Below are positions 4,895 through 5,151 of a stretch of DNA of 5,151 nucleotides, piece after piece (position 1 is the stretch's first letter; each line of letters starts with the position of its first letter). Source of the DNA: a bacterium (GTDB lineage: Bacteria > Omnitrophota > Gorgyraeia > Velamenicoccales > JABMQK01); assembly GCA_013203265.1 (NCBI GenBank), contig JABMQK010000018.1, forward strand, positions 1 to 5,151, in the 5' to 3' direction. The translations under genes were made by a program, and so were the position numbers. The notes under the pieces were generated by a model that was given only the letters and a program-made list of their open reading frames with translations, had not been told where the DNA came from and did not search any database.

Positions 4895-5151
4895 ATGGAT
4901 TACAAAAAAACTCTAAATCTACCTAAGACCGACTTTCCTATGAAGGCCTCTCTGCCTCAAAGAGAGCCGGAGATAATGAAATTCTGGCAAAAAATTCAGA
5001 TTTACAAAATGATAAGGGAAGATAGAAAAGGAAAGAAAAAGTTTATTTTACATGATGGCCCCCCGTATGCAAATGGTAATATTCATATTGGTCACGCCTT
5101 AAACAAGATTTTAAAAGATATCGTTGTTCGATTTAAGACTATGTTGGGTTT
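4895..5151 (+). CDS. ileS: Isoleucyl-tRNA synthetase, N-terminal 85 residues (runs off the window)
   Basis: IleS is the class I aminoacyl-tRNA synthetase that charges tRNA-Ile and edits misactivated valine. The visible N-terminus begins MDYKKTLNLPKTDFPMKASL and continues REPEIMKFWQ (23-32), the typical IleS opening. The catalytic-domain strand is FILHDGPPYANGNIHIGHAL (50-69) with the ATP-binding HIGH motif at 64-67, followed by NKILKDIVVRFKTMLG. 'LPKTDFPMKASLPQREPEIMKFW' together with 'HDGPPYANGNIHIGHALNK' separates it from ValRS and LeuRS. Family members are usually 900-1050 residues, so more than 90% lies beyond the right edge. The ATG at 4895 has no good Shine-Dalgarno sequence. The spacer shows no T-box leader, only the repeat copies, so regulation by uncharged tRNA is not apparent. 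Confidence 0.96.
   Translation, partial: MDYKKTLNLPKTDFPMKASLPQREPEIMKFWQKIQIYKMIREDRKGKKKFILHDGPPYANGNIHIGHALNKILKDIVVRFKTMLG

Overview
The window is AT-rich, gene-dense bacterial chromosome with every recognisable gene on the + strand. From left to right it holds the 3' part of ftsQ, a complete ftsA, an AT-rich gap with a promoter-like sequence, a yggS-family PLP-binding protein gene, a repeat-filled spacer, a divergent proC, an S-methyl-5'-thioadenosine phosphorylase gene (mtnP), a second repeat-filled spacer, and the first 85 codons of ileS.

The order resembles the end of the division/cell-wall cluster in many bacteria, where ftsQ-ftsA-ftsZ is followed by yggS (ylmE), proC and related small genes, with ileS further on. 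Two differences stand out. No ftsZ lies between ftsA and yggS, and no sepF or yggT gene lies around proC; mtnP sits between proC and ileS instead. No marker gene settles the taxonomy. The AT-rich coding sequence, divergent FtsQ/FtsA and GC-rich palindromic repeats would fit an uncultured lineage such as Omnitrophota (PVC group), but this is inference with low to moderate confidence.

Two transcription units are likely. ftsQ-ftsA is translationally coupled through an ATGA overlap and belongs to a cluster that starts upstream of the window. The second begins at a promoter-like sequence near 1994-2022 and covers yggS, proC, mtnP and perhaps ileS. Its two long spacers (201 and 192 nt) consist largely of inverted repeats. 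The products act in divisome assembly (FtsQ, FtsA), PLP homeostasis (YggS), proline synthesis (ProC), methylthioadenosine salvage (MtnP) and isoleucyl-tRNA charging (IleS). Beyond operon-style housekeeping, nothing in the sequence shows them acting as one pathway.

I see no defence system, CRISPR array, prophage, complete transposon or RNA gene. The most unusual material is non-coding: a recurring back-to-back double-hairpin element present three times in two spacers, next to a block of degenerate CCTTCGA/CTCAGG palindromes. Among the proteins, the oddest is ProC, which has about 21 extra residues right after its GSGPxY motif.
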